64,000 bases of DNA from Hydnum rufescens UP504 (Eukaryota; Basidiomycota; Agaricomycetes; Cantharellales; Hydnaceae): positions 18,527 through 82,526 of the forward strand of contig MU128928.1 of assembly GCA_014904985.1 (NCBI GenBank), in the 5' to 3' direction. Within the stretch, counting starts at the first letter, position 1. Every line of letters starts with the position of its first letter. Shown here in pieces: positions 21,001 through 32,316 of this stretch. The position numbers and the translations under genes were made by a program. The notes under the pieces were generated by a model that saw only the letters and a program-made list of their open reading frames with translations, was not told the origin of the DNA and did not search any database.

Positions 21001-21410
21001 ATTGGATACAAGTGATGCAGCAACAAGAGGGCTATGCCCGACGAATATGTTACATCCCAGAAGATCACCTAACCAGCACTGAGATTGCTGTGTCAAGCCA
21101 GGAAACATACTCTCAACTTGCAGTTGGATGCTATAATGGTCACATGATCATTCTTGTTGTTCCACATGACCTGTTTCCTTGGAGCTTCAGCAAGGAACCA
21201 GCTGATACCCAACTGATGCCCACTGTTACATGTCCACATACACCTCTCATGAGCAGCACCTTTCCCATGAATGATGACCCCCCTCTCCCAACTCATGGCA
21301 CTGGTCAAAGGCATGCCTGGAGCCTCCCCAGACTCTTCAGGCATGGGGCAGATATCTTGGCTAGGGTAGTGACTGTAAAGACTCAGTCTGGGGGAGGGTA
21401 CAAGGGCTAG
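18021..21410 (+). CDS. NACHT-WD40 NLR-like protein (STAND receptor), 3 exons, about 1088 aa
   Basis: Exons 18021-18396, 18458-20031 and 20094-21410 join in phase. The introns are 61 and 62 nt, with GTAATA..TTCCAG and GTATGT..TTATAG. A glycine-rich segment (HGGHGENGGTGG) precedes the NACHT module. NACHT motifs: P-loop GVAGIGKST (about 18630), Walker B LIVLDALDEC (about 18930), ITSRPQP (about 19035). A linker typical of fungal NLRs (DSHRFILAHRDVIRSS) leads to four WD40 repeats (about 20320-20830; SPDGLCLASGS, LRLWDPKTG). The tail RRICYIPEDH..LAVGCYNGHMI resembles the end of such proteins. An in-frame TAG at 18003 supports this start, though an upstream exon is possible. Likely role: allorecognition or immunity receptor. 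Confidence 0.85.
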
Positions 21411-22413
21411 GCCTGTGCATGTGCCTGGGTCTTTCCATTGTTCTACCTTGCACCTGCATATAATCCTGGCCCTTCAAGACTTCACCTAGGGGGATTCTGT
21501 AATGTAGTGTATATAATATGGTTTGGAGCCAACAGTCATGTATAGTTCTCACCCAATCACTGAAAAGTAAAGATATGTTTCTACAAACCCCAAACATGTA
21601 GAATACCACTTGAATTTTTTGGGAAATATAGAGGAACATATTGGGCACCCCCTCACCCAATGTACAAGGTATTTAAGTGTTGTAGTGCATAGTTATTGTG
21701 ACTTGCTGAAAGGTGTTGAAATTACATAACCCCACTCAATGACTGGTACACAATAGGCCAAGATTCCTCAGTAGCCAGAGCTCTCATCCTGCAGGGGGGC
21801 ATAATGAGACCCTGTCAAGTGATTCCCAGTGTTCTGGAATGTGTATGTGCCTCACTGTTAAGTACTCTTTGTTGGGTGCTTCTATAGTCAGGAGCAGGTG
21901 AGCCAAACTGGTTTTTTGGTGGTATCTTTCTCATAGCTCAGTTATATAATAGCTTGTTCCTGGTCACAGTTAGGTGGGCAGGGAGAACCAGGCCTTTTAG
22001 GCCGGGACCTTGGAGCATGCAATGAAGGACACATGACTGTGAGACCTACATAAGGCACATTGTTTTGTGGACCAAGGGGGAGGCAAAAGGGAGGAGGGTG
22101 GGTGATTAAGAGAGTAAATGGAATTCTGCAATATTTCACTTGAGTGGTTTGAGTCTTGGAAGTCAAAATGGAGAAGTGTGACTCAAACCACTTGCTTATC
22201 TAACTGTCAGTCTGAGACTCCAGCAGGTCACCTCAGTCAACCACTTAGGCTAAGGAGGACTGTTTGAGGTCATTTTTCTGGCCTAACAGGGCCTAATTTT
22301 CTTTGATGTCAATTAACAATCATCAAATTTGACCTTATCAATGATTTGACCAAAATCAATATTACATAGAGCTATACCCCATCTCTACATTACAGTGTGG
22401 ATTATAAGGTGCT
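21411..22413. other. no supported gene
   Basis: 3' flank of the second NLR followed by non-coding sequence; no repeat recognised before the foldback end at 22414. Confidence 0.5.
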
Positions 22414-24254
22414 CAGCCTGGTCAGTCACATGGGGAACCTAATTTAGGTACCATTTTCAGGGCAGAAAATGGTACCTAATAGGTCCCCCAGACAGTATGG
22501 CTGAAATATGGCCATTCCAATTCAGTTTTTGGCCCATTCATGGCTGTGCTAGATTATATATTTATTTATTATTATTATATATACTATACAGTCTTTCACC
22601 ACTCAATGAGCCAGAATTTGTATTTCCAGTCTCATTCATGTAAATCTTGGAGATTTTGCCTCAAATTTTCACCAGCACATAGAGGAGGTCCTTGTGCATT
22701 ACTCTGTGTAATAGCATAGTAATAGAGTGGGAATTGAGGGAGGATGAGAGAAATTACAAAGTAGGGGCTATTTCAGCCATTCCCAGTCCCTGAGCCACCT
22801 GGTTGTGTACCAACCTACTGTTCATCAATGTTGCTCTCACCTTCTGAACTTCTGCCATAATGAGTAGGCAACTAGTTAAGGAGCAGTGAGTGGGTACATG
22901 GGCAGTGGAGGCTCAGGCTGGGGAATTGAGATGAAGAGATTGAATGGTGATTATTACTGTGTTTATCCAACAACATGTTTTATTATCAAAACAGATAATG
23001 AAGCTTCACATTAATAAGCAAAATTCTTCCTTTATGTGCCCTTAAGGACTTAAATATGTTTTGGGGGATTTGTGGGCTACAGGGAACAAGAAAAACCTGT
23101 TGAGGAATTGCATCTTGTTCAAAAATCACTCAATTCAGCCTTAATGCCTAGCATGCAGGTTTTCTGTGCATCCATTTCACTTCAAATTTGGCGCAATGAT
23201 TCCTTACATGTGTCCCTCCAAGATGCAAAAAAAAGTGAAAGGATATCTTTTAAATTGAGGGAGATATAGGGAGATGGCTCATTGACTGGTGTGGCTCATT
23301 GAGTGGTGAAAGACTGTATACATATTATCCCCCCCCCCTGGGATCTGCCACCACAGGGGGGGCACCATTCCTGTGGGTCACACACCTGCATATACCCACC
23401 ACACTCAGGTGGGGTTCATATGCCCCAATCAGGGCTGGTTCCATTTGGGCACTCCCTTGAGGGAGTGGGTTTTTGTTCATGGGTGCTCATTCACAGTTTT
23501 TGTTCCCAGCATGTCATTTGGTAGGTTTGGAGGGGGTTTGTGCAAGTTCTGGTCAAGGATCTAGGTGAATAAGGAATAGAATATTAGTACAACATTAATG
23601 CAGTGCAAAAAGAGCAGCTTATGCAGCTCTTTTTGCACCACAAGACTAAGAAATAAAACAAAATATCAAACATACCTTGTACCCCACACCTGCTCTGGCA
23701 GGCATAGGGTACTGGGCCATGGACATGGGCTTGTATGCACAGCAGTTCATATGGGTCCCCCATTGTTTGGGCGTTGATAGGCAGGGTTATGGGGGGTTCT
23801 TTGTCAGTATTCATTCACAAGGGAAGTTGAAACCTACAAAATACTATGTTTAAATTAGTTAAGAAATAAGCACCATGCAAAAAGAGCAGCTTTTGCTGCT
23901 CTTTTTGCATGGCTGAAGCTACTGGAGGGGGGGGAAGGGACTCACCTGATATAGAACCACACACCCACTGTGGTGGGTGTGTGATTCCTGGGGCATTATT
24001 TGACATGGTCACACCCTCATTTGGCACATTGCTGTGTCACACTGTTGTGTGTTGCATTGCCATGGCATGCTGCCGTGTGTCATATTGCTGTGTTGTGTTG
24101 CTGTGTGGCATTACTGTATGTGGTGTTGCCATGTCACATTTCTGTGCATCACATTGCTTTTTGGGCTCTTGTCATGTGTGTTGGATGAGGCCTCAATCTA
24201 AAATAAATAAACACACATTAGTAAAATATTCCAAAGCAGCACAAAAAGAGCAGC
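22414..24254. mobile_element. foldback family copy B: left end and part of the left arm
   Basis: Starts with a diverged TIR (CAGCCTGGTCAGTC, 22414-22490) and the AT-rich block seen in the intact element. After the MITE at 22589-23316 it continues with intronic hairpins at about 23597-23632 and 23876-23909 and exon-end hairpins near 23680-23712 and 23954-23985. Splice signals read on minus, as in the intact left arm. It breaks off at about 24254 inside the third hairpin, of which only the first half remains. Confidence 0.7.
22589..23316. mobile_element. 728-bp Tc1/mariner-like MITE
   Basis: Perfect inverted repeats of about 26 bp begin CAGTCTTTCACCACTCAATG at each end and are flanked by TA on both sides (22587-22588 and 23317-23318). 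The flanks join into the AT-rich block of the foldback left arm. TA duplications are the hallmark of Tc1/mariner. The interior lacks a transposase. Confidence 0.8.
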
Positions 24255-24830
24255 AAAGTGGGCCCCCATGGCTCATCCTTTAGGTGCTGGAGGCTGCCCA
24301 TTCAAAATCCTGCCAAAAGTTTTAAAATTAAATTACATAATGGTAAACAGAAACACTGTACTCACTTCAGGGGAGTGTAAGAGACATGATCTTATGGTTC
24401 TCATTTGAGTCCCATAGTCTTCTGAGTCTCCTGTTCATATGTAAAAGTATTTCTACCTAACTTTCCAGGAAAAGATATGAAAGAAAGTAATTAGTTTGCA
24501 CCAAGACAGGTGCTGAACACACAGTCAACATCTTTCATGGCATTAAGCCAGTCTGTAATATCAGCCCAATCTCTCTCAGCCAGATGCTTTCCCCACCAAT
24601 AGAGTGCCATCATAATACACATCACCCCATTATTGCTCCCAACAAGGAGAGCCTCCCAATCTCTTGTAATGTCTGACCAACTCAGTCAGCCACAAATGTA
24701 GGTCTAGTTAGATATTACGAGCCTTGCATTTATATAGTCTAACTAGAGGTTTTGATGCTGGGGCCCTTGGGGCCGGCTAACATGATTTGTGTGATTCAGG
24801 CAGGGGCCCCTGCCTCTCACCTTAGACTGG
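24255..24830. other. unassigned sequence between foldback fragments, with a possible tRNA-like relic
   Basis: Near 24260-24315 a TGGCTCATCCTTTAGG box and a CCATTCAAAATCCTGCC box resemble a degenerate tRNA A/B box pair. The rest shows no gene and no known repeat. Confidence 0.3.
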
Positions 24831-25894
24831 GACTTAGAGATTCTCAGACAACAGTGGGCTACACAGGCTTATTGGGGATAATCACCATTGTTTATTATGA
24901 TGTAGCAGGCCATACAGGCTTATTGGGGATAGTTCCATTTATAATTATTTATTAATTATATATTAAACATAACCTGGGTGGGGTTTCATTCAGTGGTCCC
25001 ATTATTTTAGTTATTGATTTATCTGTCAAAATTAAGAAAAAATTAAAACTACTTAGTAGCACCACCCACTAGGGTGGGTGTGTGGTACTGTCCATACAAA
25101 TCAAAAAGAAAAAAAGTACTACTTAGTAGCACCACACACCACTGAAGTGGGTGTGTGGTACTCATTTGTACCATGGTCATGCATTTGGATTTGTGTACAG
25201 GGGCTGGTTGTCGTTTGGGCAAATGGTTTGTTTGCGGGTTTCTGTTCTCACATGTTTTTTTGGCAGGTGTCATGGGTCTTGATTGGGGGTTGGTTGGGTT
25301 GTAGGATCAGAGAAAACCTAGGAATAAATAATGGGTTAGTAAAAGAGAAGAAACAACAAAACAAAAGCCACACAAAAGGAGCAGCATATGCTGCTCCTTT
25401 TGTGCGATTGTACTTACCCTGAATTACCACACACCCGCCGAAGCAGGTGTGTGGTTTGTCTGGGGTCCTGTCACATTGTGTTCCTGTTCCCGGGTTTCAT
25501 TTGGTGGGTCACATTGTCATTTCCGAGTGGGGGGGTTCATTTGGCCAGCTCAGGCAAAAACCTAGAATAATATGATAAATGATGTGTTAGTTAAAAATTA
25601 AAACAAAAAATGAATGCAAAAAGAGCAGCCCTTGCTGCTCTTTTTGTGTCATTGGGGGGTGTACTATATCACTTACCTTTTGTAGAACCACACACCTGCT
25701 ATCATGGGTGTGTGGTTTGTGCGGTTCAGGGGAGGGGGAGGTCGCTTCACAGGCCTTCATTTGTGGTGATGATAGCCTAGAAGACTGCATTATTAGTCAA
25801 AAAATTTAAACCAGTGCAAAAAGAGCAGCAGGTGCTGCTCTTTTTGTGCCATTGTGGGTACCCAACATTACTTACCTTGCATAGAACCACACAC
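24831..25894. mobile_element. foldback family copy C: reversed right arm, first section
   Basis: Matches, reversed, the right end and right arm of the intact element (compare 32485-32690). Intronic hairpins: 25369-25405 (CAAAAGGAGCAGC variant), 25614-25650, 25815-25850. Splice signals read on minus, for example a GTAAGT donor near 25419 and a TTTACTAACCC branch site near 25335. It is interrupted at 25895 by repeat X, inside an exon-end hairpin. Confidence 0.65.
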
Positions 25895-25901
25895 CCACTA
25901 T

Positions 25902-27541
25902 AGAAGAAGGATTGGGAGCTCCGATGACTGTCAAATCAAAATCTGGTTCAGCCAGTGTGTAGATAGGAGACTGTGTTTCTGTTTATTCAAATGGGTTGGT
26001 TCGCTTCAATGGTTGATCACTCTCTGCAAGATATGTATGTGTTTATTGGAGAATGGAATGTGATATGGACTAGCAATAGTCAATGATATATCGTAGATGC
26101 TTATAGGAAGGCTTATATGTCATATGGAATGCTTATAGAAAGGCTTATATGTGGGGATGCTTATAGGAAGGCTTATATGTGTTCGTGTTGTGTTTGTTTG
26201 TTTACTGATATTTGTGTGTCCTTGTTTACATCCTCCTGGTCAAAATGGGGATATCTGTGGGCTATAGAATGGTCAGTGCTTGGTTAATTTTGTTAGTCTG
26301 CTTCAATCTTCTTTCCTGACTCATATTTCATTATGCTTACCTTTTCCTTGGATGTCCAGCAACTCTAACCTTAGGTTCTGCAACTATCCTTGGCTTCAGT
26401 ATTTTGAGTAGATGGCTTCCAGTAGCTTGGTCTCAATGACTTAGCTCCAGATGGCTTTAGATAGACAGTTCTTTAGATATTAAGCAGAATGGTAGACAGT
26501 AGTTGACAGTGGTTGATTTCCAGAGTGAGGAGATTGGGGGGACAAGAAAATCTGCTAGCTTATATACCTATCTGAAGGTGGCTGTGCATGGAGCAAGAAC
26601 AAAAGAGTAATAAAGCTATGAGATCATAGTGATGTCATGGGGGAGTCATAGTGGAGTAGAACAAAAGAGTAATAAAGAAATGATGTCATAATGCGGTCAT
26701 AGCTGAGTCATCCATAGAGTGTGATGTCATAGTGAAGTCATAGTGATGTCATTCATAAAGAGAACAAAAGGATTCATGAAGGGAATGATGTCACTAATTT
26801 GCTGAGCTTGTGGAGTAGTTGGAGCATGATGTCACTGGTCTTGTGATGTGTTTTTGGAGCTCATGGGAAGCGAAATTAAGGAACATCTCTGGGTTCTGGA
26901 GATTAATCTGAGCATAGTCCAGTGGTTAAGGTGTTTTTGTTACTGGTTAATAAAAGGAACAAGTGCATGGTGTGGGATTCAATGCAGAGACAGCAGTTTG
27001 CATCCATAATAGGCATGCTCAATATCGTTCAGTGCGGATTTTTAGCAGCTTTCTGGGTGCAGTGGTTCCGAGCAGATCTGGTGTAAACTGACAGAGAAAT
27101 TTGTTTTTTACTGATGGCTGTTGATTCTGATAGTAATATCGTTCTGTAGAGTTCAGTTTTGATTTGTTCTTCGCGTGCTCAGTACCGTTGGATGCGTATT
27201 TTTTATATCTTTCCAGGCGCGGTTGTTCCGAGAGTATTGAATGCGAACTGATGGAGAAATTCGTTTTTTACTGGAAATCCCGGATTTTGATAGTAAAATT
27301 GGCCTGGAGAGTGCAGTTTTGGTCCGTTCCACTTGTGTTTGGTACCATTCGAAAGGTGTGAATCGTAGCTTTCTAAGCATTATATGGGGGTACCTCTTCG
27401 ATCAAAACTGACGGAGTTATAGAACGAATTCGGTTTCTGTGCATAGCCGTAATTAATTTTATAATTGGTCATGTGATCGTCCAATGGCTGGAAGTAGTGT
27501 AATTTCGCATTTTCTGATACTGGATGTTTTTATCTTCCACA
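25902..27541 (-). mobile_element. repeat X copy 1 (about 1.6 kb, LTR-like)
   Basis: Read on minus it begins TGTGGAAGATAAAAACATCC and ends CCTTCTTCT. Both sides carry CCACTAT (25895-25901, 27542-27548), a probable 7-bp duplication. It sits in the apex of a CCACACACCC/GGGTGTGTGG hairpin of the foldback family. A TATA-like GGTATATAAGC lies near 26565 on minus and AATAAAC near 25985. A tRNA-like A/B box pair (about 26912-26999, plus) is internal. No ORF. It could be a solo LTR or a large MITE. Confidence 0.6.
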
Positions 27542-27548
27542 CCACTAT

Positions 27549-27805
27549 GGCGGGTGTGTGGTTCTATGGGTTTGGGGTCGGCTCATGTCTTCATTTGGTG
27601 TGTTGTCATTTGTTGGTTTGGTTTTGGGGGCTGGTCATCATTTCGGGGGTGATTCGTTTCACTGATCTTCATTTGTGGTAGCCTAGAATAAAAGATGTAT
27701 TAGTTAAATAATAATAACTGGTGCAAAAAGAGCAGCACTTGCTGCTCTTTTTGTGCCATTGTGGGTACCCAATGTTACTTACCTTGTATAGAACCACACA
27801 CCTGC
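27549..27805. mobile_element. foldback copy C, second section
   Basis: One unit between two X insertions: the right half of one exon-end hairpin, an intronic hairpin at 27720-27757, and the left half of the next exon-end hairpin ending at 27805. Confidence 0.65.
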
Positions 27806-30800
27806 TGTGGAAGATAAAAACATCCAGTATCAGAAAACACAAAATCACACCACTGTCAGCCTTTGGACGATCACATGACCAATTATGAAATTAATTACGG
27901 CTATGCACAGAAATCAAATTTGTTCTATAACTCTGTCAGTTTTGATTGGAGAGGTGCGCCCATATAATGCTCAGAAAGCAATGATTCACACCTCTCAAAC
28001 AGTACCAAACACAAGTCGAACGGTATAGAAGAAGGGTTAGGAGCTCCGATGACTGTCAAATCAAAATCTGGTTCAGCCAGTGTGTAGATAGGAGACTGTG
28101 TTTCTGTTTATTCAAATGGGTTGGTTCGCTTCGATGGTTGATCACTCTCTGCAAGATATGTATGTGTTTATTGGAGAATGGAATGTGATATGGACTAGCA
28201 ATAGTCAATGATATATCGTAGATGCTTATAGGAAGGCTTATACGTTGTATGAAATGCTTATAGAAAGGCTTATATGTGGAGGATGCTTATAGGAAGGCTT
28301 ATACGTCTGGGATGCTTGTGGAAAGGCTTATACGTGTTCGTGTTGCGTTTGTTTGTTTACTGATATTTGTGTGTCCTCGTTTTCGTCCTCCTAGTCAAAA
28401 TGCGGATATCTGTGGGCTATAGAATGGTCAGTGCTTGGTTAGTTTGGTTAGTATGCTTCAATCTTCTTTCCTGACTCGTATTTCGTTATGCTTACCTTTT
28501 CCTTGGATGTCCAGCAACTCTAACCTTAGGTTCTGCAACTATCCTTGGCTTCAGTATTTCGCGTAGATGGCTTCCAGTAACTTGGTCTCAACAACCTTGA
28601 AGATGACTTAGCTCCAGATGGCTTTAGATAGACAGTTCTTTAGATATTAAGCAGAATGGTAGACAGTAGTTGACAGTGGTTGATTTCCAGAGTGAGGAGA
28701 TGGGGGGAACAAGAAAATCTGCTAGCTTATATACCTATCTGAAGGTGGCTGTGCATGGAGCAAGAACAAAAGAGTAATAAAGCTATGAGATCATAGTGAT
28801 GTCATGGGGGAGTCATAGTGGAGTAGAACAAAAGAGTAATAAAGAAATGATGTCATAATGTGGTCATAGCTGAGTCATCCATAGAGTGTGATGTCATAGT
28901 GAAGTCATAGTGATGTCATTCATAAAGAGAACAAAAGGATTCATAAAGGGAATGATGTCACTAATTTGCTGAGCTTGTGGAGTGGTTGGAGCATGATGTC
29001 ACTGATCTTGTGATGTGTTTTGGGGCTCATGGGAAGCGAAATTAAAGGACATCTCCGGGTTCTGGAGATTAATCTGAGCATAGTCCAGTGGTTAAGGTGT
29101 TTTTGTTACTGGTTAATAAAAGGAACAAGTGCATGGTGTGGGATTCGATGCAGAGACAGCAGTTTGTATCCGTAATAGGCGTGCTTGGTATCATTCAATG
29201 CGGATTTTTAACAGCTTTCTGGGCGCGGTGGTTCCGAGCAGATCCGGTGTAAACTGACGGAGAAATTTGTTTTTTACTGATGGGTGTTAATTCTGATAGT
29301 AATATCGTTCTGTAGAGTTCAGTTTTAATCTGTTCTTTGCGTGCTCAGTACCGTTGGATGCGGATTTTTTATATCTTTCTAGCGCAGTTGTTCCGAGAGT
29401 ATTGAATGCGAACTGACGGAGGTATTCGTTTTTTACTGGAAATCCTGGATTTTAATAATAAAATTGGCCTGGAGAGTGCAGTTTTGGTCCGTTCAACTTG
29501 TGTTTGGTACTGTTCGAAAGGTGTGAATCGTAGCTTTCTAAGCGTTATATGGGCGTACCTCTCCGATCAAAACTGACGGAGTTATAAAACGAATTTCGTT
29601 TCTGCGCGTAGCCGTAATTAATCTCATAATCGGTCATGATGAATCGATTAATGCTGAAGAATGTATTACAAGAAAAATGTCAGATAATATTCAGACATCA
29701 TTTTCATGAAATACTGAGATATTTTTCTCCAGATGCACTTCAGTTCATATCAACTCGTCAGTCATCATTGACAATCGACTAGAAGGATATAAAAATCGCA
29801 TCACGGTACTGAGCGCGCGAAGAACAGATCAAAACTGAACTCTACAGAACGATATTACTATCAGAATCAACACCCATCAGTAAAAAACGAATTTCTCTGT
29901 CAGTTTACACCGGATCTGCTTGAACTGCCGTGCCCAGAAAGCTGTTAAAAATACACATCTAATGATACCAAGAGCGTCTATTACGGATGCAAACTGCTGT
30001 TTCTGCATCGAATCCCATCCCATGCACTTGTCCCCATTATCAACCAGCAACAAAACACCTTAACCACTGGACTATGCTCAAATTAATCTCCAAAACCTGG
30101 AGATATCCTTTCATTTCGCCTCCAGAATGCTCCACATGGTCAGTGACCACATGCTCCAAGCATTCCACATGCTCAGCAAATTGGTGACATCACCCCCCCT
30201 CATGATTCCTTTTGTTCTCTTTTATGAATGACATCACTATGACATCACACTCTATGGATTACTCAGCTATGACTGCATTACGACATCATAGTTTTATTAC
30301 TCTTTTGTTCTGCTCCACTATGACCTCATAGTTTTATTAACTCTTTTGTTCTCACATATGACTCACCCATGAGGGAGTCATATTTCTTAAACACAGCCAC
30401 CTTCAGAAAGGTATAAAAGCTGGTAGATTTCCTGTATCCCCCTATCTCCTCACTCTGGAAATCAACCACTGTCAACTACTGTCTACCATTCTGCTTAATA
30501 TCTAAAGAACTGTCTATCTAAAGCCATCTGGAGCTAAGTCATCTTCAAGGTTGTTGAGACCAAGCTACTGGAAGCCATCTACATGAAATACTGAAGCCAA
30601 GGATAGTTGCAGAACCTAAGGTTAGAGTTGCTGGACATCCAAGGAAAAAGTAAGCATAATGAAATACAAGTCAGGAAAGAAGATTGAAGCATACTAACCA
30701 AACTAACCAACCACTGACCATTCTATAGCCCACAGAGATCCGCATTTTGACCAGGAGGATGCAAACAAGGACACACAAATATCAGTAAATGAACAAACAC

Positions 30801-31085
30801 AACATGAACATGTATAAGCTTGTCTATAAGCATCTCAGACGTATAAGCCTTTCCATAAGCATCCCCACATATAAGCCTTCCTATAAGCATCTATGATATA
30901 TCATTGACTATTGCTACTCCATATCACATTCCATTCTCCAATAATCACACACATATCTTGCAGAGAGTGATCAACCATTGAAGTGAACCAACCCATTTGA
31001 ATAAACAGAAACACAGTCTCCTATCTACACACTGGCTGAACCAGATTTTGATTTGACAGTCATCGGAGCTCCCAACCCTTCTTCT
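27806..31085. mobile_element. nested inverted pair of repeat X copies
   Basis: A fragment of X in one orientation (27806-28023) is followed by a full copy in the other (28027-about 29640), an unassigned spacer (29641-29789) and the rest of the first orientation (29790-31085). The result is an inverted repeat with arms of about 1.3 kb centred near 29715. The reversed copy keeps GGTATAAAAGCTGG at 30410 and AATAAA at 31000. The whole block again splits an exon-end hairpin of the foldback family. Confidence 0.65.
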
Positions 31086-32316
31086 ATACTGCCATAGCAG
31101 GTGTGTGGTTCTATGGGTTTGGGGTCAGCTTGTGTCTTCGTTTGGCACATTGTTCGTTGGTTTCATTTTGGGGGCCAGTCATCGTTTTGGGGGCGATTCG
31201 TTTTGCCGATCTTCATTTGTGGCAGCCTAGAATAAAAGATGTATTACTTAAATAATAATAACCAGCGCAAAAAGAGCAGCACTTGCTGTTCTTTTTGCAC
31301 TGTTGGGGTGTACAAGGTAACTTACATTATATAGAGCCACACACCTGCCACAGTGGGTGTGTGGTTCCTGGGGCCTCCCATTGGGTGGTCTGTCACTGGT
31401 TCTGGTTTGGCTCTTGCCATTTGGGTTCTCATAAACCTGAACGGTGACTAAATAATAAAAGCTACATTAGTATAAGACTTCAAAATGGCCCAAAAAGAGT
31501 AGCTTTCGCTACTCTTTTTGCGCCCTTGTATTTACTGAAACAAAAACTCACCTTAGGACCACACACCCACAGCAGCAGGTGTGTGGTCATGTCCATGCCT
31601 TTCTGGGCCGTTTGTTGGGTGTGGCTGCGTAGTTGCACAATTCAATGCCAGCAATTGCCGGTCATTAAAAAGTGCTGAAGTGTAGTGCCACAAGCAGAAT
31701 ACATATTAATAACAAGTATATAGACATAGAATCAATACTATATAATACATATTTGTCCAAACAAGCAAAGAAGACAATGATAATGAGTCAGAGCTCAAAT
31801 AAGGCACAATATGCCCAATTGCAGAGTGGATTGAGCCACTTCTATGGGTCATAATTGGCCCAAATATAGATATAATGATGGTATATGCAAATCCCTACAT
31901 GGGGGACCAGGTATATTGGACAATTCTGGCATTTTTCAATTTTTCACACCTTCAATTCCCTAAATAGGGAATTGAAGGCACAAAAAATTGAAAAATGCCA
32001 GAATTGCCCAATGTACCTGGTCCCCCATGTAGGGTACATATATCCCACCAATATATTTAAATTTGAGCCGATTCTGAACCATAGAAATTGCCCAATCCAC
32101 TTTGCAATCTTCATGCCTTAGTGAACTCTGACTCATTGTCATGGTCTCTTTATTTCCTTTCAACAAATATTAATTATATGGTATTTATTTTACATTTAGT
32201 CACTTGCTACTAATTCATACTGTAGTCATGGCACTGGACACTTGGGCACTTTTTGGATGCCAGCAATTGCCAGCATTGAGTTGTGTTTCTTTCTTGCAAC
32301 CACCACCTAACAGGAA
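31086..32316. mobile_element. foldback copy C, third section with central palindrome
   Basis: Intronic hairpins at about 31263-31300 and 31492-31525 (GAGTAGC/GCTACTC variant), then a diverged central palindrome (about 31640-32290) around CCCTAAATAGGG at 31970. The left arm of the element is missing; another foldback end starts at 32317. Confidence 0.65.

Noticed and set aside
26912..26999. Functional tRNA gene in repeat X
   Set aside because: Box-like motifs are present but arms do not fold into a full cloverleaf and the segment recurs only inside X.
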